Source: Deltaproteobacteria bacterium
GTDB lineage: Bacteria > Myxococcota_A > UBA9160 > UBA4427
Reading direction: 5' to 3'
Length of the DNA stretch: 64,000 bases
Assembly (NCBI GenBank): GCA_002719955.1
Contig: PBFW01000013.1
Coordinates: 50,432-114,431 of the forward strand
The notes below the pieces were generated by a model, which searched no databases, was not told the origin of the DNA, and saw only the letters and a list, made by a program, of their open reading frames with translations. A program made the translations under genes and the position numbers. Below, one piece after another: positions 9,196 through 17,854 of this stretch. Each line of letters opens with the position of its first letter. Positions within the stretch are counted from its first letter, which is position 1.

Positions 9196-9900
9196 ATGAT
9201 GTCAAAGGCAAGCAGAACTCGAAATCTCACCCTTCTACTCCTCCTATTGATTCCGGCCTCGTTCCTGGCCGCGCGCGGCGGCGGAGCGGATGACGAGCCC
9301 GCGCCCACGAAGGGCCCGCGCTGGGTCGGTTCCTCCGCCCGGAGCATCGATGTCGGAAAGGCGACCTTCGCGACCTGCGTGGGTTGCCATGGCGAAGCGG
9401 CCAAGGGTCGCGTGGGAATTGGACCACGAATCGCGAGCGAGAGCTATTTGGCGGCCGCTGGCGACGATTTTCTGATCCAAACCATCGAGAAGGGGCGGAT
9501 CGGCACGACCATGGTGCCCTGGGACGGCATCCTGAGCGACGAGCAGATCCAGGGGCTGGTCGCCTACCTGCGATCGCTTCATCCAGTCGCTCCCGCAACC
9601 CTGGACGAATCAAAGCTCAAAGGCGATGTCGAAAACGGAGAGCAGATTTTCCGCACGATCTGTTCGGGCTGCCATGGTCGATCAGGTGCAGGCTATCAGG
9701 AGACGGCCAATGGCACGGGGATCGGACGCAAGGCCTTCCTGGATTCCGCCAGCGATGGCTTCATCCGATACATCGTGAGCCACGGGAAGACCGAGACGAT
9801 GATGCGTGGATTCGCCGAGAAGAACGTGACCGCGATCGCCAATCTCACACCGCAGGAGATCGACGACACGATCGTCTACCTGCGCGCAAACGCCTGGTAG
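9196..9900 (+). CDS. Diheme cytochrome c
   Basis: A 234-residue exported protein with an N-terminal signal peptide (NLTLLLLLLIPASFLAARGG) and two cytochrome c domains, each with a CxxCH motif (CVGCHG and CSGCHG) and later methionines available as axial ligands (TTMVPWDG and TMMRGF). Two adjacent ATGs at 9196 and 9199 are both usable. It is divergent from the heptaheme gene and lies 78 bases before the NapA-type molybdoenzyme, so it is probably its soluble or lipid-associated electron donor. It fills the place that the diheme NapB subunit has in classical nap operons, but it has a tandem mono-heme layout rather than the NapB fold as far as can be seen. Confidence 0.88.
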   Translation: MMSKASRTRNLTLLLLLLIPASFLAARGGGADDEPAPTKGPRWVGSSARSIDVGKATFATCVGCHGEAAKGRVGIGPRIASESYLAAAGDDFLIQTIEKGRIGTTMVPWDGILSDEQIQGLVAYLRSLHPVAPATLDESKLKGDVENGEQIFRTICSGCHGRSGAGYQETANGTGIGRKAFLDSASDGFIRYIVSHGKTETMMRGFAEKNVTAIANLTPQEIDDTIVYLRANAW

Positions 9901-9978
9901 CAGACCTGCATTCCTGGCCGGAATGATTCGAAGCCAGACGCGATCGAGAACGGCGCAAGCGTGCCGAAGGGGAAAGCA

Positions 9979-12756
9979 ATGTCGAGTGAAGAGAATCCGG
10001 AAACCACAAAGAAGGCTTCGAGCACAAACCATTATGGCTCGAAGGAGCGCGAGGTCCTTTCGGAGCCCTCCCCGACCCCCGAGCCGACGGGTTTCCGCAG
10101 ACGCACCTTCCTCAAGGGCGTGGCGACCGCAGCCGTTGGCGGCGCGGTCGCGTGCGGGCAGGGAGAGGAGAACGAACACGTGGACGCGCCCGAATCCAGC
10201 GCCCACAAAGCGGCCTCTTCGCCGGACGGAACACCCGCGGTCCCCGCCAAGGATGTTCCCACCGACATCCTGGCCCAATGTCCCTATTGTGGCGTCGGTT
10301 GCGGCACGCTCATCCAGACCGAGAAGGGCCGGATCGTCGGGATGAAACCGGATCCGAAACATCCCACGAATCGCGGACTGCAATGCATCAAGGGGCTGAC
10401 GTCGGCGGAGGCGATCTATGTAGATCGCTTGACCGTTCCCCTGGTTCGCAAGGACATGACCGACATCATCAAGGGCCACGCGAGTTCGACCAAGGGCCGA
10501 TTCGACGACTCGGTTTTCCGTGAGGCGACCTGGGAGGAAGCCGAGCAGATCATCGTCGATCAGACGGTCGCCAGCATCGAGAAATTCGGTGGCAACTCCA
10601 TCAGTCTCTACGGATCGGGGCAGCTCCCCGTCGAGGGGCAATACCTCGAAAACCTGTTCATGAAGGGTGTGATCGGATCGAATACCATCGAAGCCAACGC
10701 TCGAATGTGCATGACGTCAGCGGTCACCGGTTATTTCAAGAGTCTGGGAAGCGACACACCACCGACCTCCTATGAGGACATCGAGCTGGCCGACATGGTC
10801 ACTCATTGGGGCCACAACGCGCGAGGCTCCCATCCGATCGTCTTCTGGCGCATCGCCGACCACAAGACCAAGACAGGAATTCCGACGCTCGTCGTCGACC
10901 CACGGCGGACGGGAACCGTTCAGGGATACGAGGGGGTCGACCCGAGTAACTCCTACCATTTTTCCACCATCAACGGAGACATCTCGATCCACAACGCGAT
11001 CGCGCACGTTCTCCTCACCAAACATGATGATGCAGTCGCCTGGCATCTGCTGAAGGAGCACGCGACGGGGTGGAAACCCTATATAAAGGCCTGCAAGGAA
11101 CGTTATTCGCCGGAGCAGGTCGAGCACATGACGATGATCGATCCGAAATACCTTCGCGAGTTGGCGGCGGTTTGGGCGGAGGCGTCCAAAAAGGGACGCA
11201 AGCGGGGCCAGGGCGGCGTGCTCTCCTTCTGGGGGATCGGATACAACCAGCACCTGCACGGGCAGAACAACACCGTCAGCCTGATCAACTTGATGGCCCT
11301 CTCGGGCAATATCGGGCGGCCCGGATGTGGCCCCTTTTCGATGACAGGTCAGCCCAATGCGATGGGAGAGCGACTCACGGGCGGACTCACGGGTCGCCTC
11401 CCTTTCAATCATGGTCTCGAAAACGAGAGCTGGCGCAACCACATCGCAGACATGTGGAGGGTTCCGCGAGAGCGACTCGAAAAGGTGAAGGGGCTCCAGA
11501 ATACCGGCTATGCGGTAGGGATGATGGAGCGGGCGCTGAAGGACGAGGTCAAGCTGATGTACCTCATCTATGCGACGCATATCGACCTTCCGGATCAAAA
11601 CACGCTGGTCCGACCGGCGCTCACGAAGACCTTCAACGTGGTCCAGGAGATCTACCGGCACGCTCCCAACAACCTCTATGCCGACGTGATCTTGCCAGCG
11701 GCGACCTGGGGCGAGTGGGTGGGGGGGACCTATATCCAATCCGAACGAAGGGTCTACGTGACCGACGGAACGGCGAATCCCATCGCCGGGACCCGACCCG
11801 ACATGGACATGGTCATCGACAAGGGGAAGATGATTGCCGACCGACTCGGGCTCGATGCCGATGCGATCTTCCCCTACAAGCGCATGGAAAACGGTTTCTA
11901 CGATCCCGAGGATGTTTTCCGCGATCTGGTGCGCGCTTCGAAGGGGTCGGATGCGGATCTTTCGGGCATGCTCGAGGTGGAGGAGAAAGACGGGGTCGGC
12001 CTTTACGATCAAATCCGTCAGCACCGCGGAATCCAGTGGCCCGCTCCGACCTATGCGATCGCCAAGGCCGGCGGAACCAAGCGCCGATACCTCGGACAGG
12101 AGAACTGGTTGCACAAGCCCTATGGCGCCTTTCGCACCAATGATGGCAAGCTGCATATCCATCTCTGCGAACAGAACTACGAGGGCCGCGAGAAGATCAT
12201 CGCGGAACTCTCCCGGGCGGGGACCGAGGAGGGCTTTTACCTGATCGACAACATGGACCTGCTGAAGACGGCTCGCGACCGTGGGCTGACGCCGGAACTC
12301 CCGGACGAAGCGTTCCGGGGCCGAGCCGCAGCCGACATCCCCAAGGACAAATACCCCTTCTGGGTCGGTCTCGGCGTGGTCTACGAACATTTCCACACGT
12401 CGAAGACCATCCGTGCCGGAACGACGCGCCGCCTGGTTCCCGAGATGTACGTCGAAATGCACCCGGAGGATGCGAAGGATCTGGGGGTCGCCGACGGGGA
12501 ATGGGTCAGGGTCGTCACGCGTCGAGGATTCTACGAGGCGCGGGCCTCCATCGGCCTGGATTCGGTGGTTCGTCCCGCACGCAATACGGTGCCCAAGGGC
12601 TATATGTTCAGCCCCTGGAATCTCTCGGTGGCCGACTCGGCGGATCCGGCGAAGAATCGCTGGCTGGTCAATGGCGTGAGCCACCGAGCCTTCGATCCGG
12701 TGAGCGGGCAGGTGGACTTCAAGAAGCTCGCCGGGCGTATCGAGAAGATCACCTAG
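9979..12756 (+). CDS. napA: NapA-type periplasmic molybdopterin oxidoreductase
   Basis: A 925-residue Mo-bisMGD enzyme. A twin-arginine signal (FRRRTFLKGVA, residues 39-49) indicates folded export. The [4Fe-4S] cysteines are C101, C104, C108 and C136 (CPYCGVGCG and GLQCIKG), and the probable Mo ligand is C244 in ARMCMTSAV, as in periplasmic nitrate reductase. The C-terminus carries NapA-like signatures (YPFWVGLGVVYEHFHTSKT, then FDPVSGQVDFK). An unusual 35-residue Ser/Pro-rich stretch precedes the Tat motif, and about 40 residues separate it from the cluster. ATG 9979 is chosen over GTG 9961 because AAGGGGAAAGC lies just before it. Downstream NapG/NapH-like genes support the family call. Nitrate as substrate is an inference; other oxyanions are possible. 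Confidence 0.85.
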   Translation: MSSEENPETTKKASSTNHYGSKEREVLSEPSPTPEPTGFRRRTFLKGVATAAVGGAVACGQGEENEHVDAPESSAHKAASSPDGTPAVPAKDVPTDILAQCPYCGVGCGTLIQTEKGRIVGMKPDPKHPTNRGLQCIKGLTSAEAIYVDRLTVPLVRKDMTDIIKGHASSTKGRFDDSVFREATWEEAEQIIVDQTVASIEKFGGNSISLYGSGQLPVEGQYLENLFMKGVIGSNTIEANARMCMTSAVTGYFKSLGSDTPPTSYEDIELADMVTHWGHNARGSHPIVFWRIADHKTKTGIPTLVVDPRRTGTVQGYEGVDPSNSYHFSTINGDISIHNAIAHVLLTKHDDAVAWHLLKEHATGWKPYIKACKERYSPEQVEHMTMIDPKYLRELAAVWAEASKKGRKRGQGGVLSFWGIGYNQHLHGQNNTVSLINLMALSGNIGRPGCGPFSMTGQPNAMGERLTGGLTGRLPFNHGLENESWRNHIADMWRVPRERLEKVKGLQNTGYAVGMMERALKDEVKLMYLIYATHIDLPDQNTLVRPALTKTFNVVQEIYRHAPNNLYADVILPAATWGEWVGGTYIQSERRVYVTDGTANPIAGTRPDMDMVIDKGKMIADRLGLDADAIFPYKRMENGFYDPEDVFRDLVRASKGSDADLSGMLEVEEKDGVGLYDQIRQHRGIQWPAPTYAIAKAGGTKRRYLGQENWLHKPYGAFRTNDGKLHIHLCEQNYEGREKIIAELSRAGTEEGFYLIDNMDLLKTARDRGLTPELPDEAFRGRAAADIPKDKYPFWVGLGVVYEHFHTSKTIRAGTTRRLVPEMYVEMHPEDAKDLGVADGEWVRVVTRRGFYEARASIGLDSVVRPARNTVPKGYMFSPWNLSVADSADPAKNRWLVNGVSHRAFDPVSGQVDFKKLAGRIEKIT

Positions 12757-12777
12757 ACTCTCGCATTGGAGTTGAGA

Positions 12778-13365
12778 ATGTCGGGCCGTCGTCATTTCCT
12801 GGGCTTGTCGATCTCGGCTCTGATCGGCGGACTCGGTGCGCTCTTCGCCGGGCCCCGCAGGGCCCGATCGGGTTTCCTGCTTCGGCCACCAGGGGCGAGA
12901 CCGGAATCCGATTTTCTGGACGCGTGCGTGCGCTGCATGCGCTGCGCTGATGCCTGCCCCAACGGCTGCATCCGATTCCACGGCCTCTCAGAAGGACTCG
13001 AAAAGGCGCTCACTCCCTATATCCACGCCCGATCTCGTGGCTGCATCGTCTGCGGAAAATGTGCGGAGGCCTGTCCGACGGGTGCCCTGAAGCCCTTCGA
13101 GACTTCGCCGGAAGGCCTGCTCGCCGGCGTCAAGATGGGCACGGCCCGATTGAACAAGAGTCTCTGCTTCAGCTACAACGGCCGGACATGCGGTGCCTGC
13201 TATCGGGCCTGTCCACTGCCCGGAACCGCGATGAAGATCGGGCTCTACGAGAAGCCGCTCCTCCAGGAGGCCGACCAATGCATCGGATGTGGGTTATGCG
13301 AGCAAGCCTGCTTGCATCTTCCCCAGGCGATTCGCGTGGTTCCCGTATCGGAGACCGTCGGATGA
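12778..13365 (+). CDS. napG: NapG-like Tat-exported ferredoxin (four 4Fe-4S)
   Basis: A 195-residue polyferredoxin starting at ATG 12778, with GGAG seven bases upstream. A Tat-like motif (GRRHFLGLSISALIGG) opens the protein. Four cysteine clusters follow: C50/C53/C56/C60, C89/C92/C95/C99, a third around C138/C141/C145, and C168/C171/C174/C178. That number and spacing match NapG/MauM proteins, which pass electrons with the membrane quinol dehydrogenase NapH to periplasmic nitrate reductase. It lies 21 bases after the NapA-type gene and its stop overlaps the NapH-like start (ATGA), so the three are one translational unit. Confidence 0.87.
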   Translation: MSGRRHFLGLSISALIGGLGALFAGPRRARSGFLLRPPGARPESDFLDACVRCMRCADACPNGCIRFHGLSEGLEKALTPYIHARSRGCIVCGKCAEACPTGALKPFETSPEGLLAGVKMGTARLNKSLCFSYNGRTCGACYRACPLPGTAMKIGLYEKPLLQEADQCIGCGLCEQACLHLPQAIRVVPVSETVG

Positions 13366-14855
13366 TCAAGCTCGATCGACGCCTTCCACAAATTCTGCGT
13401 CGTGCGACCCAATGCGCGGTGCTCTTCTTCATCGCGTTCACCGCCTTCGGCGGTCTGTACCGAAATTACAAGATGGCCCACGGCCAGCAACGCCTCGTCA
13501 CCCTGATGGAGGGACCGGTCTGGGGCGCTCTCTACGGCCTCTACGAGAAGATGCTCTCGGTATTCGGCGATCCCTTCGAAGCCAGCGACCTCTTGCTGGG
13601 GTTCCCCTGGTCGGGACGCCTCTTTGGACTGGAAACGGTGGACCCCCTTTTGACGGCTTCCCTCGCGGTGCGGGGCATCATCCCCCCCTCCTCGCTCTTC
13701 CTCGGCCTCGCCATTCCAGTCGGGATCGCGTTCGTATTCGGCAAGTTCTTCTGCAGTCACCTATGCCCCGCGCGCCTCCTCTTCGAGCTCGGCGAATCCG
13801 TGCGACGCGGATTGACCCGCCTCGGTCTCGAACTTCCCGAGTGGTCTTCCCCTCTTCGACTCGGGGGGTGGGTGCTCCTCGGCGGATTGCTGGCGACGAC
13901 TTTCTCGAGCGCGGCGGTCTGGCTGCTGATCCTGCCCTACGCGAGCCTCGGCGTGGGCGTGCACCTCTGGGTGGCCGGCGGTGCACCCACTGTGTTCTTT
14001 TGCGTCCTCGTTTTCTGGCTCGCGATCGACGTCTTGCTGGCACCGGGGCTCTTCTGCAAGAACCTCTGTCCGACCGGCTCCCTGCTCGAGCAGTTCGCTC
14101 GCTTTTCGCGGCTTCGAATCACGAAGCGAATCGATGCGAGTCCATGCCCGAATGGCTGCCACGTCTGCAAAGAGACCTGCCCCTACTCGCTGCTTCCGAA
14201 AGACGAAATGCACGATCCTTCCTGTGATGCCTGCGGCCGATGCGTCGAGGCCTGTCCGCGCGAAAGGCTGCAACGCCGTCTCATGTTCCCGATCGTCGGC
14301 CTCCTGGCGATCGCATGGCTCCCCGGAGTCGCCGATGCTCACCACAACAAGGGCATGCCCCATTACGGCTATTTCGAGAACTATGCCCAAGTTCCGAGTG
14401 AAGAATACCTGACGATTCAGGGGCGCTGGGAGATGGGGGCCACCCTCTTCAATTTCCAAGGACTCGACCGCCGCACCGCCGATACGCCGAATGACGTCAA
14501 GATCTACATCTCTCTCTTCGACGTGGAGGCCGGAAGTGGATGGGAGGGGCTCGTGGATTTCTCGATCCTTCACGAAGGCGAACCGATTGCGGAGTTCACC
14601 CGCGAGAAGGTCGACGAGGAGTCGGTTTACTCGACGCGGGAGACGATTCCCGAAAGCGGCGACTACGAGCTCATCGCAAGGGTCGATGGCGACCGCATCT
14701 CCCTGCCCTTCCACGTCGACCTCGCAGGGGAAGGTCTGCGCTGGGGCCCGATCCTGGTGTTGTCCCTCTTCGGCCTGGGGCTATTCGGGCTCGCGCTCTT
14801 CGGCCGAACCCGACGCAGAAGCGGACGCGGCCATCGTCGAATGGGGCGGACTTGA
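13362..14855 (+). CDS. napH: NapH-like membrane ferredoxin with fused C-terminal periplasmic domain
   Basis: A 497-residue protein starting at ATG 13362, overlapping the NapG stop. Residues 1-300 are NapH-like: several membrane helices, two CxxxCP motifs (C131/C135 and C232/C236) used by NapH/NosR-type proteins, and two [4Fe-4S] clusters (C262/C266/C269/C273 and C288/C291/C294/C298). Typical NapH ends there. Here a further helix (IVGLLAIAWLPGVADA, 311-326) leads to a domain of about 130 residues beginning HHNKGMPHYGYFENYAQVP, predicted beta-rich and periplasmic, and a last membrane helix (WGPILVLSLFGLGLFG). The added domain resembles the small periplasmic modules met near copper and nitrogen-oxide enzymes, but its role is unknown. 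The next gene overlaps by one base. Confidence 0.85.
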   Translation: MIKLDRRLPQILRRATQCAVLFFIAFTAFGGLYRNYKMAHGQQRLVTLMEGPVWGALYGLYEKMLSVFGDPFEASDLLLGFPWSGRLFGLETVDPLLTASLAVRGIIPPSSLFLGLAIPVGIAFVFGKFFCSHLCPARLLFELGESVRRGLTRLGLELPEWSSPLRLGGWVLLGGLLATTFSSAAVWLLILPYASLGVGVHLWVAGGAPTVFFCVLVFWLAIDVLLAPGLFCKNLCPTGSLLEQFARFSRLRITKRIDASPCPNGCHVCKETCPYSLLPKDEMHDPSCDACGRCVEACPRERLQRRLMFPIVGLLAIAWLPGVADAHHNKGMPHYGYFENYAQVPSEEYLTIQGRWEMGATLFNFQGLDRRTADTPNDVKIYISLFDVEAGSGWEGLVDFSILHEGEPIAEFTREKVDEESVYSTRETIPESGDYELIARVDGDRISLPFHVDLAGEGLRWGPILVLSLFGLGLFGLALFGRTRRRSGRGHRRMGRT

Positions 14856-15436
14856 TGGAGCCGCTCTCACGCAGAGCCCTGATGGGCGATCTCTTCCGCC
14901 GGACACTCGATGTCGCCACGAGGGCGGCTCGATCCGGTGTGGATCGTCGCTTTCCGCCGCGCCGCCGCCCGCCTGGGGCCAGCCCCGAACCCGCCTTCCT
15001 CACGCAATGCACGCGCTGCGGCGCCTGCGCCGAAGCCTGCCCCCATGATGCGATCCATCATTTCGACGAGGAGACGGGCCCTCTCGCGGGCACGCCGGTG
15101 CTGATTCCGGAGAATCGGGCTTGCCACCAATGTGAGGATTTCCCCTGCGCGGCCGCCTGCCCGGAACCGGCGCTCCAGATGCCGAGTACGACGACCTGGC
15201 CTCTGGGTCGGGTGCGACTCGTCGAGGAGCACTGCATCGCCTTCATGGGCCCGGAATGCGGTGCTTGCATCAACACCTGCCCCGCAGATGCGCCCGCGCT
15301 CCGACTCGAACACTGGCGACCCCATCTGGACGCAGAGTTCTGCGTGGGATGTGGCCTCTGCATCGAGCGCTGCCCGACCTCCCCCAAGGCCCTCGAATTG
15401 GAACCTCTCGAAGGTGGGGTGACTGGCCGCCAATAA
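14855..15436 (+). CDS. NapF/NapG-type polyferredoxin (four 4Fe-4S)
   Basis: A 193-residue protein whose ATG overlaps the stop of the NapH-like gene (TGATG). Four cysteine groups are visible: CTRCGACAEACP, CHQCEDFPCAAACP, CGACINTCP and CVGCGLCIERCP. The N-terminus (PLSRRALMGDLFRRTLD) has a double arginine but no hydrophobic core after it, so the protein is more likely cytoplasmic and NapF-like, or loaded onto the membrane complex from inside. It is the last gene of the molybdoenzyme operon. A role in maturing the molybdoenzyme or feeding electrons to the NapH-like subunit is inferred from position. Confidence 0.82.
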   Translation: MEPLSRRALMGDLFRRTLDVATRAARSGVDRRFPPRRRPPGASPEPAFLTQCTRCGACAEACPHDAIHHFDEETGPLAGTPVLIPENRACHQCEDFPCAAACPEPALQMPSTTTWPLGRVRLVEEHCIAFMGPECGACINTCPADAPALRLEHWRPHLDAEFCVGCGLCIERCPTSPKALELEPLEGGVTGRQ

Positions 15437-15439
15437 CAT

Positions 15440-16581
15440 GAAAGCGATGGATGCGCCCTCCGAACCGACTCTGATACCAGACCCATCCGAGCGCTGTCGA
15501 GACGGCCAGAGCCACACCGACCCTCTCGATCTTGCCCCGGCTCCACGGTCGTTCCCCTGGACCTCTCCCGTCGCCGCATTCACGACCAGCTGATAGGCTC
15601 GCCCCCGGTGTTGCATGACCAGGAACCACACAGGCAAGAGCACATGTTCGTAGGGCAAGGCATCCCATCGCGTCGAGATCAAATGAATGCGCTGTTGATC
15701 TCTACCGATGTCGCGCTTGGCGGTGGAATGCAGCTCGTCCTCGATACGCTGACGCGCAATCTTGAATCCCTCATCGAGGGGAACGCCGTAGGTTTTGGCG
15801 ACATAGCCCGCCAATAAATCCGGTGCATGGGAAACACATTTCTGGAAGGGCCAGGATTCCAACCCGTCAAGGATCTCTCGGGGAAACGAACGATCGGCGG
15901 AGACGGGCCGATCATCGAAGAGCCGCTGAAAACTCCCCGACGCGGGGCGCCAGCGAATCGTACGCCGCCGCTCGTCACGTCCGTCCACCCACACCGTCCG
16001 CTCACGGATCGTCCCTCGCTCGCCGGAATAGCGGGTGAAGATCATGGCGTCGAAGGTCCAATAGGGCTGGTAGACGCCGCGGATACGATCGGGCACATCG
16101 GATTTCCGGAAATCGTTCGGCGCGAACCACAGACCCTCGAGCCAGGATCCCACGGCTTTCCTGGCGCGACCCAACGAAATCCCGAAAGGCAACACCGCGT
16201 CAACCGGAATGCGATTTTCGGCTCGTGCGACCGGTTCAATGTGAATCGGCGAGGCGCAATAGACACATTTCTGGGTCGTCAGGTTGCCGCAAAAGATCAT
16301 GATCGAAGCGCAGAAGTCGCAGCGAGCCCCATAGCCGCTCGCGCCCCCGGTGTCTTCGTCCTCACGCTGCTCGACCTGGGCCCCGAACACCAATACGAGG
16401 TCCTGCTCGGAAAATTAGGTGTCGGGATCGAGGCTGGTCTCCTTGCCCAAACCGCAATAGGGGCATCGCAACGGCTGGCTCCCTACATAAAAACCAGATC
16501 GGCGCCGCAACCCTCGCAGGAAAAATCCGACGAACGGGTTTCGGGCGGATCATTGACGGATTCTCTGCGCGCGGGGTCCAT
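15440..16581 (-). pseudogene. Zinc-ribbon membrane protein (TFIIB-type ribbon), disrupted
   Basis: From ATG 16581 the minus strand encodes SSDFSCEGCGADLVF, then a frame change at a five-T run near 16490 restores YVGSQPLRCPYCG. An in-frame TAA follows near 16416, after which the frame continues with CDFCASIMIFCGNLT and KCVYCASPI, a long soluble region (RGVYQPYWTFDAMIFTRYSG), and LPVWFLVMQHRGRAYQLVVN. Another frame change near 15560 reaches a hydrophobic helix (VALAVSTALGWVWYQSRFG). This is the pattern of zinc-ribbon proteins often mis-annotated as PriA-like helicase or TFIIB-type proteins. Two frame changes and a nonsense codon make it a probable pseudogene. The exact 3' end, next to the ferredoxin gene on the other strand, is uncertain. 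Confidence 0.65.
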
Positions 16582-16815
16582 GATCGATTCCTCGGTCGTG
16601 ACCCCGTAGAAATCGGCCCGGGTGCGGAGGGACTTGAGGGGACTTGAAGCTGCCCGGAGATCAGAGGGTGGGCCGCAGGACTGCATGAAGGTGTCCAACG
16701 ACGGGCGCGAGCAGCGACCGGCCGGGCGGGTTGCGCCGCCCACTCTCGATCGACGCACTTCACGCACGCCGATTTCGGGACCTCGCGCTCCCACTCCCAT
16801 CGGCTCCCGCTCCCC

Positions 16816-17718
16816 TCAGCTGAGAACCGTCGTCGCATAGAGCTCCCGGTAGCCGTTCGGGAATTCAGTCTCGTCGTAGAAGCCCCTCGCGACCAGGAAG
16901 CGGTGGAACGCGGGCAGGTTGTAGCAGGGGATATTCGCCTGGAGATGATGTTCAAGGTGATAGTTGAGATGGAAAGGAGCGACGAAGAGCTTTTCCCACC
17001 ATCGGACCCTCGTCGTCCGCGTATTCTTTCGCGGATCGAGATCGAAGAGATCCGGCACGGCGCCGTGCTCGGCCACCTGGCGCAGCCGCGCAATCAGCAT
17101 GTAGGCCGTTAGATAGGCGATCGGCCACATGAGGAAGAGGAGAGCTTCACCGAACGCTATCAGCACGCCCAGGAGAAGGCCGTTCATGATCAGGTGGCCG
17201 GCCAGGGCGTTCCCATTCCAAGGCGCCTTCGCCAGATCCTGCTGCCCGCGACGCCAGGTCGCACGCAGGGCCTTCCACCCGGTCTGTCCCGTCAGATCAC
17301 GAATGATCTTGCGCCGAAATCTCTCTCTCGAGATCGGATAGCTCTGATAGTTGGGGAGATCCGGATCCTTTCGGGTTCCCGCAAACGCATGGTGCTTCTG
17401 GTGACCCGCGGCGTAGCGGGGTTGATCGGACAGGATCGGATAGGCGCATAACCATTGACCCAGGACCGCGTTGGCCCAGCCTTGGGAAAAGAGCGCGCGG
17501 TGACCGCAATCGTGCAGGAGTGCAGCGAATGCGAGCTGGCGTCCGCCGAGGAGCGCGATCCCGACGAGGATCGTGAGCGGGTTCGTCCAGACCGAAACAC
17601 CGAAGAAGATGGCCGCGATAAAGGTCCAATTGAAGGTGATATAACCGATCGCCTTCCAATCGCTCCTCTTCGTAAAGGGCTCGAACTCTTCGCGACTCGC
17701 GATATCGGTGACCTTCAT
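16816..17718 (-). CDS. Membrane fatty acid desaturase
   Basis: A 300-residue integral-membrane diiron desaturase. The three histidine boxes are intact: HDCGH near residue 89, HQKHH near 126, and HLEHH near 256. Hydrophobic pairs at about 25-70 and 175-215 place the boxes on the cytoplasmic side. The family inserts double bonds in acyl chains or hydroxylates carotenoids and related lipids with O2 and ferredoxin. It is the last gene of a minus-strand group with a TetR regulator and a carotenoid-isomerase-like FAD enzyme, separated from the latter by 136 bases. The operon suggests modification of a polyisoprenoid or fatty acid, but the substrate is not specified by sequence. Confidence 0.9.
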   Translation of the reverse strand: MKVTDIASREEFEPFTKRSDWKAIGYITFNWTFIAAIFFGVSVWTNPLTILVGIALLGGRQLAFAALLHDCGHRALFSQGWANAVLGQWLCAYPILSDQPRYAAGHQKHHAFAGTRKDPDLPNYQSYPISRERFRRKIIRDLTGQTGWKALRATWRRGQQDLAKAPWNGNALAGHLIMNGLLLGVLIAFGEALLFLMWPIAYLTAYMLIARLRQVAEHGAVPDLFDLDPRKNTRTTRVRWWEKLFVAPFHLNYHLEHHLQANIPCYNLPAFHRFLVARGFYDETEFPNGYRELYATTVLS

Positions 17719-17854
17719 TCGCCTCTCCGATCATGCATGACAGTCGAGAGATTCTATCTCATCCCGTCCAGTGAAATGAATTCATCTCGACTCGCGGGTG
17801 CCCGATCTCTCGAAGGGCTCCTCACTTCTCGAGGTGCTCGACGCCTGGGGGAAA

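Noticed and set aside
10717..12981. 754-codon antisense open frame over the molybdoenzyme
   Set aside because: Very long, but fully opposite napA, of low-complexity Arg/His/Asp-rich content and without motifs; a composition artefact.
16410..16420. In-frame TAA in the zinc-ribbon gene as possible recoding
   Set aside because: TAA is not used for selenocysteine or pyrrolysine and the gene has additional frameshifts; treated as decay.
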